Counted from the stretch's first letter, positions 9,114 through 17,372 are shown. The stretch is DNA of 64,000 bases from Halioglobus maricola (GCF_009388985.1 NZ_CP036422.1:2432501-2496500), one strand, 5' to 3'. Notes: generated by a model from the sequence alone, not told the origin. A program made the numbers and translations.

Positions 9114-9253
9114 GCCCCGTCTTGCCTTCTATGAAAAAGAGTTATTCGTGAAAGGTGAAGGATACACCAGAGGCCTAGCCACCGGAACATAAAGCGCACG
9201 TATTGGAGGAAGTAGGTTGCCGAGAAGTAAGCGTTGCTGCGGAGGAAATTGGA

Positions 9254-9363
9254 GGTGACCCAAACAGCCACACCCCGGCACACGAGTTGACAGTTACGGT
9301 TGCTCCCTTCCGGGCCTGGCCGGGTTCACTATCTATCGTTGCGAGGGGACCGCCTGGGCCACC
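9254..9363 (-). ncRNA. ffs: 4.5S signal recognition particle RNA
   Basis: The minus strand folds into the bacterial SRP hairpin. The 5' arm begins GGTGGCCCA and the 3' arm ends TGGGTCACC. The conserved apex reads CAGGCCCGGAAGGGAGCA, corresponding to the Ffh-binding tetraloop and asymmetric loop. The E. coli-like blocks CTCGCAACG and CGTGTGCCGGGGTGTGGCTG are both present. Length is about 110 nt, against 114 in E. coli. It acts with Ffh and FtsY in co-translational membrane targeting. It lies just upstream of dnaX, a location seen in several gammaproteobacteria. Ends are set by the terminal stem and are accurate to a few nucleotides. Confidence 0.95.
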
Positions 9364-9393
9364 ACAGCGTCTGCAGTACTGCAGAGGGCGCGT

Positions 9394-9422
9394 ATTGTGC
9401 TGCAAACCATCTCCCGCTGCAA
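9394..9422 (-). promoter_or_regulatory. Sigma-70 promoter of the 4.5S RNA gene
   Basis: The -35 TTGCAG (9422-9417) and -10 CACAAT (9399-9394) are separated by 17 bp and followed by a GC-rich ACGCGCCC discriminator, usual for stable-RNA promoters. A start about 7 nt downstream would give a ~24-nt leader with a small CTGCAG/CTGCAG hairpin for RNase P to remove, much like the E. coli precursor. Confidence 0.65.
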
Positions 9423-9441
9423 GCGATTCGCCGCGGCGGTG

Positions 9442-9490
9442 TTGACTTTGATGTTAATGTGACTAACATTGATGTTAATTGAGTTAACAT
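9442..9490 (+). promoter_or_regulatory. Promoter with two tandem TetR-type operators for the efflux operon
   Basis: The -35 TTGACT (9442-9447) and -10 TAACAT (9464-9469) are 16 bp apart. Two 19-bp palindromes overlap them: ATGTTAATGTGACTAACAT at 9451-9469 and ATGTTAATTGAGTTAACAT at 9472-9490. They share the ATGTTA...TAACAT arms and start 21 bp apart, two helical turns, so two repressor dimers would bind the same face. Operator 1 covers the spacer and -10, and operator 2 covers the likely start site. The likely ligand is the TetR protein encoded third in the operon. Confidence 0.8.
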
Positions 9491-9518
9491 AGCTGCCAAG
9501 CTGGCAGGGAGATGCCGC

Positions 9519-10649
9519 ATGGCAATTCAAATCAATCCGAAATTCAGTGGCCTTGTTGGCATTGGCGTCGCTGCACTGATTACGATCAGCCTGTCCAGCG
9601 CCCTGCACGTACGCACAGCCATGGGCGACAAACCCTCCCCCCGTGTCCCGCTGACTGTAGAACCGGTGATTTACACCCAACAGGACCACTACGACCGAGA
9701 GGTATCGTATCTGGGACTCATCACTGCTGGCCGCAAGGCCAATCTGGGCTTCGAGGTGCCAGGCACCGTAGCCGAACTGCCGTGGCGCGAAGGCAGTCCG
9801 GTCGCCAAAGGCGAAATCATTGCCCGCCTGGATGACGCCGCATTGCGCGCCAGCTACCGTGCTACCGAGGGTGATCTTGACCAGGCTCGCTCGGAACTCG
9901 AATTGGGCCGCCTGAAAGCCAGGCGACAGCAGGAGTTGCGTGAAACAGGCGCGGTCTCACGTGAAGCATTCGATGAGACGAGATTGCGGGCAGAAGCATT
10001 AGAATCTCGCGTCGTCGCCACCGAAGCACGGCTCCACAGCATCGCCATCCAGTTGGAGAAGGCCAGCCTCCGTGCGCCCTATGACGGCATTATTGGCGAT
10101 AGATTTATTCACGAAGGTGCCGTGGTAAACCCCGGCAGCCCGGTGGTCCACTTTATCGAGACCGCAGGTCGCGAGGCGAACATCGGCGTCACAGTGACCC
10201 GGGCTCGCGCCCTGGTGCCAGGGCAGGAATACACACTGACCTTACGCGGACAGACGTTCAACAGCCCTCTGCTGACGGTGCGTCCAGACGTCGACCCGGT
10301 GACGCGGGTTACCACCGCCGTATTCTCTCTCCCGGAAGATATCGATGCCGTGGACGGCGAGCCCGTCAGCCTGTTGCTCTCTGAATCGGTTCCCTCCATC
10401 GGGGGCTGGTTACCTATCGCCTCTTTACTGGAAGGTAATCGTGGACTGTGGACTGTGCTCAGGCTCGATCGCGATGGCGACATTGCAGTGACTGTGCGCG
10501 AGGCCGTCGAGGTTGTCGAAATACGGGGCGACCAGGCATTTGTGCACGGCACGCTCGCCGATGGCACTGAAGTAGTAGCCAGCGGCGTCCACCGAATCAC
10601 CCCCGGGACCGTCGTTTCCGTTGGGCCTGCATCGACCGAGGTCGAATAA
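9519..10649 (+). CDS. RND efflux periplasmic adaptor (membrane fusion protein)
   Basis: 376 residues, with an N-terminal membrane anchor (~10-30) and no lipobox. The barrel-sandwich/lipoyl halves are at L-G-F-E-V-P-G-T-V-A-E-L-P-W-R-E-G-S-P-V and L-R-A-P-Y-D-G-I-I-G-D-R-F. They flank a coiled-coil hairpin (~105-170, rich in Ala, Glu and Arg), followed by beta-barrel and membrane-proximal domains. It bridges the inner-membrane pump to an outer-membrane channel. AGGGAG lies 8 nt before the ATG, and a small CTGCCA-AGC-TGGCAG hairpin sits in the leader at 9493-9507. The stop is 1 bp from the pump gene's ATG. Confidence 0.93.
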   Translation: MAIQINPKFSGLVGIGVAALITISLSSALHVRTAMGDKPSPRVPLTVEPVIYTQQDHYDREVSYLGLITAGRKANLGFEVPGTVAELPWREGSPVAKGEIIARLDDAALRASYRATEGDLDQARSELELGRLKARRQQELRETGAVSREAFDETRLRAEALESRVVATEARLHSIAIQLEKASLRAPYDGIIGDRFIHEGAVVNPGSPVVHFIETAGREANIGVTVTRARALVPGQEYTLTLRGQTFNSPLLTVRPDVDPVTRVTTAVFSLPEDIDAVDGEPVSLLLSESVPSIGGWLPIASLLEGNRGLWTVLRLDRDGDIAVTVREAVEVVEIRGDQAFVHGTLADGTEVVASGVHRITPGTVVSVGPASTEVE

Positions 10650-10650
10650 T

Positions 10651-13600
10651 ATGCTTGCCCAATATATCTACAAGCACTCTCGCTACTTCGCGCTCCTGAT
10701 CATCTGCGTGTTTGCCCTGGGGGTAAACAGCTTTAGCAATATCCCGCGGCAAGAAGAGCCGACGCTAACCAACTTTGGCGGCAGCGTCATCGCCTTTTAC
10801 CCGGGCGCCACGCCCGACCGGGTTGAGGCGCTGGTGACCAAACCGATCGAGGATGAAATCCGCAAAATTCCAGAGCTCGACAAACTGATGACCACCTCAA
10901 GTTCGGGCGTAGCTTCCATGCAGGTCAGGCTCATCGATTCGCTGCCCGATCACGAGTTGGAACGGGTCTGGTCAGAGGTGCGCGACGCCCTGGCAGATGC
11001 CTATCCTCAATTCCCCCCTGGGGCCCAGATGCCGTTTCTCGACACGGACAGGTTCCAGTCTTTCACAGCGATAGTGGCACTCTCTGGCCGCGACGGTGCT
11101 GACATCCCCCTCTCGCTGCTGGGGCGCATGGCTGAAGATCTGGCGGACCAGGCGCGGAACCTTGAAGGCACCGAACTTGCAGTCGTGTTTGGCGAACCCG
11201 CTGAAGAAATTCGCGTGGAAGTCGACGAGAGCGCACTGGTTGCGCGCGGACTGAGCCTGGCTCAGGTATCCGCTGCGCTGCATGCAGCAGACGCGAAGTT
11301 CTCTTCCGGCAGGGCGACCGGCGCCGGCACCGACATGCTGATCGAACTCGCCGGCGATTTTGACTCACTGGCGCGAATTCGGGAGGTGATCGTCAACACA
11401 TCCAGCAGTGGCTCCGTCACCCGCATCTCTGATCTGGCCAGGGTTTACAAGGACGCTGTCACCCCTACCCCGACCAAAGCCCTCATTCAGGGCAAGCCCG
11501 GGATTCTGGTGGGTATCGCAATGAAGGATGGCGGCCAGGTAGACCGCTGGGCGGAAGGCTTCAGGACGTTCCTGCAGCAATACAATGCCGAGGCACCTGC
11601 CAGCGTGCTGGTTGAACTAACCTTCGACCAGAGCACCTATGCCAAGAGCCGTCTTGTGGGGGTCACCCAAAATCTTGCTATCGGCATCTCGCTCGTATTG
11701 CTGGTGCTGCTTTTCACGCTGGGCTGGCGTGCTGCAGTGGTGGTGGCCATTATCCTTCCTCTATGCGGCATGATTTCTATGGTGGTAATGGAACGCACAG
11801 GCATGGCTCTACACCAGATGACCATCTGCGGCCTTATTGTGGCCCTGGGTCTGCTGGTGGACGGCTCAATCGTCATGACCGACGAGATCCGCAAGCGCCT
11901 GCTTGAAGAGCAGACACCCTATGACGCCATAGCCGGGGCCGTCAGCCGGTTGCGGATTCCGCTGCTCTCCTCTGCACTGACGACCATTCTCGCCTTCATG
12001 CCCATGGCGCTGATGCCGGGCCCCGGAGGGGACTTCATCGGTGTGATTGCCCAGTCAGTGATTATCATGCTGGTGACCTCGACAGCGCTGGCGCTCATCG
12101 TCACGCCTGTGCTGGCGGCCTGGCTACTACCGCGTACCCGTGAAGACAGCCGCCATTGGTATAGCGGTGGCATGGATGGCGGCAAAATGAGTGCCGCCCT
12201 GGCGAGCGCTATGGACTGGAGCCTGCGTCACCCTGTCGCCGCCGTGACGCTCGCCTTGTCTCTGCCCCTGACTGGATTTCTCAGCTTCCCGACACTGACT
12301 GCCCAGTTTTTTCCCGGCACCGACAGGGACCAGATGTACATCAGGGTCAAAATGGCCGATGGCCGATCTATCGACGATAGCTTGGCCCTGGTAGAGCGAC
12401 TCGACAAGCGCCTTCGCGATGACCCCTTGATCAGGCGCGTTGATTGGACGCTCGGGGAAAGCGCGCCGGCGTTTTACTACAATCTCTATCGTACCAAAGA
12501 CGGAATCCCCTCCTGGGCCGAAGCACTAATCATGACCCGGGATGAAAACCAGACCGATGACCTGATTCGATCGCTACAACTCGAACTGGATCGAGACTTT
12601 CCCCAGGCCCGTATAATCGTCAATGGTATTTATCAGGGCCCGCCCGTGAATGCCCCGATAGAACTGGAAATTCACGGCCCGAACCTGGCGGTGCTACAGC
12701 AGCTCGGCGAGGTCTATCGACGACGTCTGGATGAGATGCCGAACATAATTCACACCAGCACAGACCTGATCGGCGGTGCGCCGAAAGTCGTCTTCCATCT
12801 GGACGAGGAGCGTCTGCGCCTGGCTAATCTGCAACTGGCAGATGCGGCTTCCGCCCTCAATGACGCGCTGCTGGGCCGCGTTGGCGGCGAAGTACTTGAG
12901 GGGACTGAGCGATTACCCGTGCGAGTTCGGTTGAGCGAATCAGAGTGGAGCACGCCCGACAGAATCGCCGACATTCGCCTGCCAGTACCTGCTATATCTG
13001 GTTCACTTACCGGGGTACCGCTCAATGCCCTGGGTGCACCAACCCTGGAGCCCGCCCAAAGCCCCATCAGCCGGCTCAATGGCGTGCGCATCAACACGGT
13101 GCAGGGCTATATTACTCGCGGCGTCCTGCCGGAAGAGGTGTTCAAAGTCTTCCAGAAGGACCTCGCAGAAAATCCTATCCCCCTGCCGCCTGGGTATAAA
13201 CTCGTTTTCGGCGGCGACACAGATGAGCGCGCCAAAGTCGTCGACAAAATCATGGCTCCCATGGGTCTGATCGTATCGGCCCTGATCGCCACCATCGTTC
13301 TGACCTTCAATTCCTGGCGGCTCACCGGCATCGCCATTCTGGTATGCGTTTGCTCGATGGGTCTGTCGCTACTGTCGCTCGCACTCTTCCAGTACCCGTT
13401 TGGCGTGATGTCCCTGGTCGGTGTTATCGGCTCCATCGGTGTATCAATTAACGCTGCCATCATCATCATGACCGCGCTACAGGCAAACTCAGCGGCGATC
13501 GCAGGCGGCACTCTCGCAATTCGCGAGGTCGTGATGGATTCGAGCCGGCACATTGTGTCCACCACCGTGACAACCTTTGGCGGCTTTCTGCCACTAATAC

Positions 13601-13776
13601 TTGAGGGAAGTCAGTTCTGGCCACCCTTCGCCATGGCCATCGCCGGCGGCGTTCTGCTCTCTACTATTATCTCTTTCTTCCTGGTTCCTCCCTTGTTCCT
13701 GCTCACTGTGCGCTCGCAGCATAACTTTGGATTTGGCCGCTTAGAGGTTACCGGTACTGAGGAAGCTACCTCATGA
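10651..13776 (+). CDS. RND-superfamily efflux permease
   Basis: 1041 residues from the ATG at 10651; a TTG-initiated extension back to 10621 overlaps the adaptor gene and is unlikely. The layout is the usual one: TM1 (~10-28), a large periplasmic loop, TM2-6 (~340-500), TM7 and a second loop, then TM8-12 (~865-1030). It should export a small hydrophobic or amphiphilic compound using proton flow. Two relay positions differ from AcrB: the TM4 pair Asp407-Asp408 is D404-G405 here, and the TM10 Lys940 is N934. Asp-Gly in TM4 also occurs in metal-exporting RND pumps, but the TM4 -6 Asp of those pumps is missing. The substrate is unknown. No outer-membrane channel gene is nearby. Confidence 0.93.
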   Translation: MLAQYIYKHSRYFALLIICVFALGVNSFSNIPRQEEPTLTNFGGSVIAFYPGATPDRVEALVTKPIEDEIRKIPELDKLMTTSSSGVASMQVRLIDSLPDHELERVWSEVRDALADAYPQFPPGAQMPFLDTDRFQSFTAIVALSGRDGADIPLSLLGRMAEDLADQARNLEGTELAVVFGEPAEEIRVEVDESALVARGLSLAQVSAALHAADAKFSSGRATGAGTDMLIELAGDFDSLARIREVIVNTSSSGSVTRISDLARVYKDAVTPTPTKALIQGKPGILVGIAMKDGGQVDRWAEGFRTFLQQYNAEAPASVLVELTFDQSTYAKSRLVGVTQNLAIGISLVLLVLLFTLGWRAAVVVAIILPLCGMISMVVMERTGMALHQMTICGLIVALGLLVDGSIVMTDEIRKRLLEEQTPYDAIAGAVSRLRIPLLSSALTTILAFMPMALMPGPGGDFIGVIAQSVIIMLVTSTALALIVTPVLAAWLLPRTREDSRHWYSGGMDGGKMSAALASAMDWSLRHPVAAVTLALSLPLTGFLSFPTLTAQFFPGTDRDQMYIRVKMADGRSIDDSLALVERLDKRLRDDPLIRRVDWTLGESAPAFYYNLYRTKDGIPSWAEALIMTRDENQTDDLIRSLQLELDRDFPQARIIVNGIYQGPPVNAPIELEIHGPNLAVLQQLGEVYRRRLDEMPNIIHTSTDLIGGAPKVVFHLDEERLRLANLQLADAASALNDALLGRVGGEVLEGTERLPVRVRLSESEWSTPDRIADIRLPVPAISGSLTGVPLNALGAPTLEPAQSPISRLNGVRINTVQGYITRGVLPEEVFKVFQKDLAENPIPLPPGYKLVFGGDTDERAKVVDKIMAPMGLIVSALIATIVLTFNSWRLTGIAILVCVCSMGLSLLSLALFQYPFGVMSLVGVIGSIGVSINAAIIIMTALQANSAAIAGGTLAIREVVMDSSRHIVSTTVTTFGGFLPLILEGSQFWPPFAMAIAGGVLLSTIISFFLVPPLFLLTVRSQHNFGFGRLEVTGTEEATS

Positions 13777-14378
13777 GTCAAAGCAACTATCATCATGGCG
13801 ACCTGCGCAATGCGCTCATTCTGGCTGCGGTAGAATTGATCGAGGAAAAGGGATCGCCCGATGTCGCCATCTCTGAAGTAGCCAAGCGTGCCGGGGTCAG
13901 CGCAGCGGCGCCCTATCGCCACTTCAAAGACAAAGAAGCGCTGCTGGATGCGGTCTCTCAACTCTGCTTCCTCGGCCTCGGGCTGCAGGTAATAGACGTT
14001 CGCGAGAAGTTCGAGCCAGGCGCCAGAGAGTGCATCATCTCTCTGGGAATAACTTATACCCGCTATGTCTCAGAGCGGCCCGCTTTCTACAATATGATGT
14101 GGAGCGAACACAGCGAGAAATCGGAGCCACTGGAAGAAACGGATGGCCGACGTGGTTTCAGCAACTTCGCCGACGCGGTCGAATCCTGGTGTATCGCGAA
14201 AAAACTCAAGCGTGCCGATCCTCTCGACCTCGCGATCAAGCTCTGGGCACTCGCCCACGGCCTTGCCGTATTGAACATCAACGGCCAGGTAGATTGGTTC
14301 ATGCCGAACGCCGATCTCGAAGACATGCTGGTGAGCAGCACCAACGCCTTTCTGGATGGCGTAGAAAAAGCCGGCTAG
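13773..14378 (+). CDS. TetR-family repressor of the efflux operon
   Basis: 201 residues. The N-terminal helix-turn-helix spans about 8-55 (H-H-G-D-L-R-N-A-L-I-L-A-A ... I-S-E-V-A-K-R-A-G-V-S-A-A-A-P-Y-R-H-F). The rest is an all-helical ligand/dimer domain of the WHG (TetR_C_33) type. The start overlaps the pump's stop as ATGA, so repressor and pump are translated together. The two 19-bp operators at 9451-9490 are the obvious binding sites, giving negative autoregulation of the whole operon. Confidence 0.92.
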   Translation: MSQSNYHHGDLRNALILAAVELIEEKGSPDVAISEVAKRAGVSAAAPYRHFKDKEALLDAVSQLCFLGLGLQVIDVREKFEPGARECIISLGITYTRYVSERPAFYNMMWSEHSEKSEPLEETDGRRGFSNFADAVESWCIAKKLKRADPLDLAIKLWALAHGLAVLNINGQVDWFMPNADLEDMLVSSTNAFLDGVEKAG

Positions 14379-14430
14379 CAAGCCAGTCCTTGCTATGATG
14401 CAGGGTATTGAATCCCAAGGACATCAACTC

Positions 14431-16071
14431 ATGCTCAGAGCCCTTCTCGCCCTTCTTCTGGCTGGCAGCACCTGCTCCGCTGGCGCTGCCACTCTCGTTC
14501 ACAATGTCAAAGGCTATACCCTCAACCAGGGAGAGCTGGAGACCTTCGCCGCGCTGGAATTTGAGGGTAAAACCATCACTGCGGTTTACGACTCAGCGCT
14601 AGCCGCGGAACAAAGTCAGGCCCGGGACAAAATAGACGCAGGCGGGGCTACCCTGCTTCCAGGCCTGATTGATGCTCACGGTCACATTGGCGGCTACGGC
14701 CAGGCACTTGCCAGCGTTGACCTGTTCGGTGCAGGCAGCGAAGCAGAAGCTGCCAGGCGGGTTGCCGACTTTGCTGCGCAAAATAAGGACGCATGGATTG
14801 TGGGCAGGGGCTGGAATCAGGTGCTGTGGCAGGACAAGGAGTTTCCGGAACGCAGTTCGCTGGACTCGGTAGATACAGACCGGCCTATCGCACTGAGCCG
14901 GGTCGACGGTCACGCGCTGTGGGTTAACTCCACTGCGCTTGAAATGGCAGGCATTGATGCAGAAACTCCCGACCCGGACGGCGGCCAGATCATTCGCGGC
15001 GCCGATGGCAAACCCACCGGCGTGCTTATCGACAATGCGATGGACAAGGTTTTTCGGGCAATACCTTCCCTCACAGACGACAACATTGCTGAATACCAGC
15101 GCCAGGCGCTACTGAGCGCTGCAAGTTTCGGCCTCACCAGTATCCACGACGCCGGCATCACCGCCGCCCAGGTCAAGGCGTTCCAGACCTTACAGGCATC
15201 TGGCTCCCTACCCCTGCGCGTGTACGCCATGCTGGATGTCCTCGATCACGAGAATGACGCCATACTGGCGCGAGGCCCGCAAATCGATCCTGAGCACATG
15301 CTCGACATCCGCAGCGTGAAAATTTCCGCCGATGGCGCACTCGGTTCGCGAGGCGCCGCGCTATTTGAAGACTACAGTGACAAACCCGGCCACACGGGCT
15401 TGCTCCTGCTGTCTGACGAGGACCTCAGGCACCACATGAGCCGGGCGATGGCTGCCGGCTACCAGGTGAACACCCATGCGATTGGCGATCTTGCCAACGC
15501 CCGTATTCTCGATTTGTACGAAGAGCTGATGCCCCAATACAAGAGTACTGATCAGCGCCATCGCATCGAGCACTCGCAGATACTGCGGGTGGAAGACATA
15601 CCGCGCTTCGCATCTCTTGGGGTCATCGCGTCCATTCAACCCACCCACGCCACCAGCGACATGAATATGGCGGGCGATAGACTGGGCAAAGACCGGCTCG
15701 TCGGCGCCTATGCATGGAAAAGCCTGCTCGACAGCGGCGCCCACCTGGCCGGCGGATCTGACTTTCCGGTAGAACACCCCAACCCCTTTTTCGGGCTCTA
15801 CTCGGCGATCACCCGTCAGAATCACGACGGTGAACCGCCCGGCGGCTGGCTACCTGAACAGAAGATCAGCCGCACCGAGGCCTTGTATCTGTTTACTGAA
15901 GGCGCCGCCTACTCGGCTCACCAGGAACAGCTGATTGGACGACTGGCACCGGGATACTTTGCAGATTTCATTCTAGTGAAAGAAGACTATTTCGACATGC
16001 CCGAAAGCGACATCTGGAACAGCACGGTGCTGGAGACCTGGGTAGGCGGAACAAAGGTTTATTCGAAGTAA
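14431..16071 (+). CDS. Exported amidohydrolase (YtcJ-like, Amidohydro_3)
   Basis: 546 residues from the ATG at 14431, which has AAGGA upstream and begins a clear signal peptide (M-L-R-A-L-L-A-L-L-L-A-G-S-T-C-S-A-G-A). Upstream in-frame starts at 14395 and 14398 would place charged residues before it. The metal-binding TIM-barrel motifs are D-A-H-G-H, a barrel His in N-T-H-A-I-G-D, H-R-I-E-H-S and G-S-D-F-P-V. Such enzymes hydrolyse amide or cyclic C-N bonds; the substrate cannot be read from sequence. It follows the TetR gene by 52 bp and may be read from the efflux operon. It is closed by a strong terminator. Confidence 0.88.
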   Translation: MLRALLALLLAGSTCSAGAATLVHNVKGYTLNQGELETFAALEFEGKTITAVYDSALAAEQSQARDKIDAGGATLLPGLIDAHGHIGGYGQALASVDLFGAGSEAEAARRVADFAAQNKDAWIVGRGWNQVLWQDKEFPERSSLDSVDTDRPIALSRVDGHALWVNSTALEMAGIDAETPDPDGGQIIRGADGKPTGVLIDNAMDKVFRAIPSLTDDNIAEYQRQALLSAASFGLTSIHDAGITAAQVKAFQTLQASGSLPLRVYAMLDVLDHENDAILARGPQIDPEHMLDIRSVKISADGALGSRGAALFEDYSDKPGHTGLLLLSDEDLRHHMSRAMAAGYQVNTHAIGDLANARILDLYEELMPQYKSTDQRHRIEHSQILRVEDIPRFASLGVIASIQPTHATSDMNMAGDRLGKDRLVGAYAWKSLLDSGAHLAGGSDFPVEHPNPFFGLYSAITRQNHDGEPPGGWLPEQKISRTEALYLFTEGAAYSAHQEQLIGRLAPGYFADFILVKEDYFDMPESDIWNSTVLETWVGGTKVYSK

Positions 16072-16098
16072 AAAAAAGGCCCCGATGGGGCCTTTTTT
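16072..16098. terminator. Bidirectional intrinsic terminator
   Basis: The stem GGCCCC-GAT-GGGGCC (16078-16083 / 16087-16092) is flanked by an A-run on the left and six T on the right. It ends the amidohydrolase gene on the plus strand and can also end the small peptide gene on the minus strand. Confidence 0.92.
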
Positions 16099-16112
16099 AC
16101 AGGACTAGCAGA

Positions 16113-16229
16113 TTAACGCTGCTCCTGAACCGCCGGGGCTTCAACGGATGTATCAGCAGCAACCGCAACTTTGGCGCCGACCAGGCCGGCCATAATTGCG
16201 AAGAATACAAAGGGCAAATACTTTTTCAT
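16113..16229 (-). CDS. Small secreted or membrane peptide, 38 residues
   Basis: A 38-codon frame with a strong ribosome site (AGGAG, 8-9 nt before the ATG) ends 14 bp before a terminator stem. The translation begins M-K-K-Y-L-P-F-V-F-F-A-I-M-A-G-L-V-G-A-K and continues V-A-V-A-A-D-T-S-V-E-A-P-A-V-Q-E-Q-R. That is two lysines, a hydrophobic core and an A-V-A-A-type cleavage site, leaving a mature tail of only ~13 residues. The combination of start signal, signal-peptide composition and terminator argues for a real gene. Function unknown; family not recognised. Confidence 0.6.
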   Translation of the reverse strand: MKKYLPFVFFAIMAGLVGAKVAVAADTSVEAPAVQEQR

Positions 16230-16689
16230 AAGACTACTCCTAAAAATTACCACAAGGTTTGACGGCGAACTATGGATGCCGTCTATTGTCGGGCGTTGCA
16301 GCCCTGCTCCACATGGCCGTCCGCGACATCAGCATGGCGCGAGGCGACTTTCGTGGACACATACGCAGATGTGCGGCCGCGATACTAATCAGAGTGGTCC
16401 AGGGTCGCAATAACCCTACTGTGATAGTCAGTATTTGCCGAAAGATTATTGATGTAGCGCAAGTAAAGCCCATGCCGTTTCGCCCTGCTCTCGCCCTCGC
16501 GCTCTCCTGACGAGCACTATTGACGCGCAGCGCCATGCCCATGGCGTCGCCAGTCATGTCTGCTTAAGCCCCGAATCTCTAGCATGTCACTCATTGGCCG
16601 AGTGCCGAGCAAATTCACCCATCAAACCCAGCAAACAAAGTCACTGGGGGGCCTGGGAAAACAAAGCACTGACAGTAGGAGAGCAACTC
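16230..16689. other. 460-bp gap without a recognisable gene
   Basis: Frames here (for example a 95-codon minus frame at 16270-16557) lack a ribosome site and have implausible composition. The segment probably carries promoters for the small peptide gene (leftward) and the cysteine-rich gene (rightward), but I see no convincing -35/-10 pair. No repeat or RNA gene was recognised. Confidence 0.4.
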
Positions 16690-16998
16690 ATGGGCAAGGC
16701 ATGCAGTATCTGCAAAGGAAGTCCTGAACACACAACGGAAGATTGGTCAGCTGAGCAGTACATGACTTTACGTCTTGAATGCGAGGAGACCGAGCAGTCT
16801 GTGTCTGTTTCTGTTTGCCCGGAATGTCAGAACTTTGGAGGTTTACGACCACATTGTGTAACAAAGTTTAGAGGCCGCGTGGATGGATTCGGTTTTGAGA
16901 TGATTCCGACCCTGCTTAAATACCGTGCACATATGAGGGAGTTATCGCGCAGACGGGGCCGGGAATCGGAGGTACTTAATTTCGAGCTTAAGCAATGA
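16690..16998 (+). CDS. Cysteine-rich small protein, zinc-ribbon-like
   Basis: 102 residues from the ATG at 16690, which has TAGGAG 8 nt upstream; an open frame extends back to 16594 without a ribosome site. Two C-x2-C pairs, C5-S-I-C8 and C43-P-E-C46, could form one zinc ribbon, with further Cys at 31 and 56. The C-terminal half is basic (L-S-R-R-R-G-R). Base composition is visibly less GC-rich than the flanking genes, and it ends only 4 bp before the tRNA-Arg 3' end. I do not recognise the family. It may be a transferred or lineage-specific gene. Confidence 0.7.
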   Translation: MGKACSICKGSPEHTTEDWSAEQYMTLRLECEETEQSVSVSVCPECQNFGGLRPHCVTKFRGRVDGFGFEMIPTLLKYRAHMRELSRRRGRESEVLNFELKQ

Positions 16999-17002
16999 AT
17001 AA

Positions 17003-17079
17003 TGGCGGGGGTAGAAGGATTCGAACCCTCGACCGTGCGCTTAGAAGGCGCATGCTCTATCCAACTGAGCTATACCCCC
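17003..17079 (-). tRNA. tRNA-Arg (anticodon TCT)
   Basis: Minus-strand cloverleaf: acceptor GGGGGTA pairs with TACCCCC. The anticodon stem-loop is GCGCC-TTCTAA-GCGC with TCT in the loop, and the T arm carries GGTTCGAATCC. Discriminator G and an encoded CCA are present (77 nt). It reads AGA codons. Third of three linked tRNA genes. Confidence 0.95.
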
Positions 17080-17089
17080 GAGAGGGGAA

Positions 17090-17166
17090 TGGGGTGGCCG
17101 ACGGGTCTTGAACCCGCCACCTCCGGAGTCACAATCCGGTGCTCTACCCGATGAGCTACGGCCACC
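17090..17166 (-). tRNA. tRNA-His (anticodon GTG)
   Basis: Acceptor GTGGCCG pairs with CGGCCAC, and the anticodon loop contains TTGTGAC with GTG. The T arm has GGTTCAAGACC. The discriminator is C, opposite an encoded G at position -1 (17166), the identity mark of bacterial tRNA-His. CCA is encoded. Confidence 0.95.
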
Positions 17167-17217
17167 ACTGAAGTTCTTGAACGAATCGCCGAACTCACCA
17201 ATGCATGGCTAAAGAGT

Positions 17218-17294
17218 TGGTCGGGGTAGAGAGATTCGAACTCCCGACATCCTGCTCCCAAAGCAGGCGCGCTACCAGACTGCGCTATACCCCG
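17218..17294 (-). tRNA. tRNA-Pro (anticodon TGG)
   Basis: Acceptor CGGGGTA pairs with TACCCCG. The anticodon stem CTGCT/AGCAG encloses a loop with TGG, and the T arm has AGTTCGAATCT. ACCA is encoded at the 3' end (77 nt). It is the first gene of the Pro-His-Arg tRNA transcript. Confidence 0.95.
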
Positions 17295-17343
17295 ATGATC
17301 CTTACCACAGTACGGACGTTCCGCCCTGTTTTCAAGAGGGCGC

Positions 17344-17372
17344 ATCATACTCACCTGCTGGGTGAGCGTCAA
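17344..17372 (-). promoter_or_regulatory. Promoter of the tRNA Pro-His-Arg operon
   Basis: TTGACG (17372-17367) and TATGAT (17349-17344) are separated by exactly 17 bp and followed by GCGCCC. The GC-rich discriminator is typical of stringently controlled stable-RNA promoters. Confidence 0.82.

Noticed and set aside
9175..9445. Several short frames on both strands around 9.2-9.45 kb
   Set aside because: They overlap the 4.5S RNA gene and its promoter and have no coding character.
16270..16557. 95-codon minus-strand frame
   Set aside because: No ribosome site and unlikely composition (many Met, Arg and Thr in a row); treated as non-coding.
17003..17294. Integration site with a phage or island
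   Set aside because: No integrase gene and no repeated tRNA end were seen; only the composition of one small gene hints at transfer.
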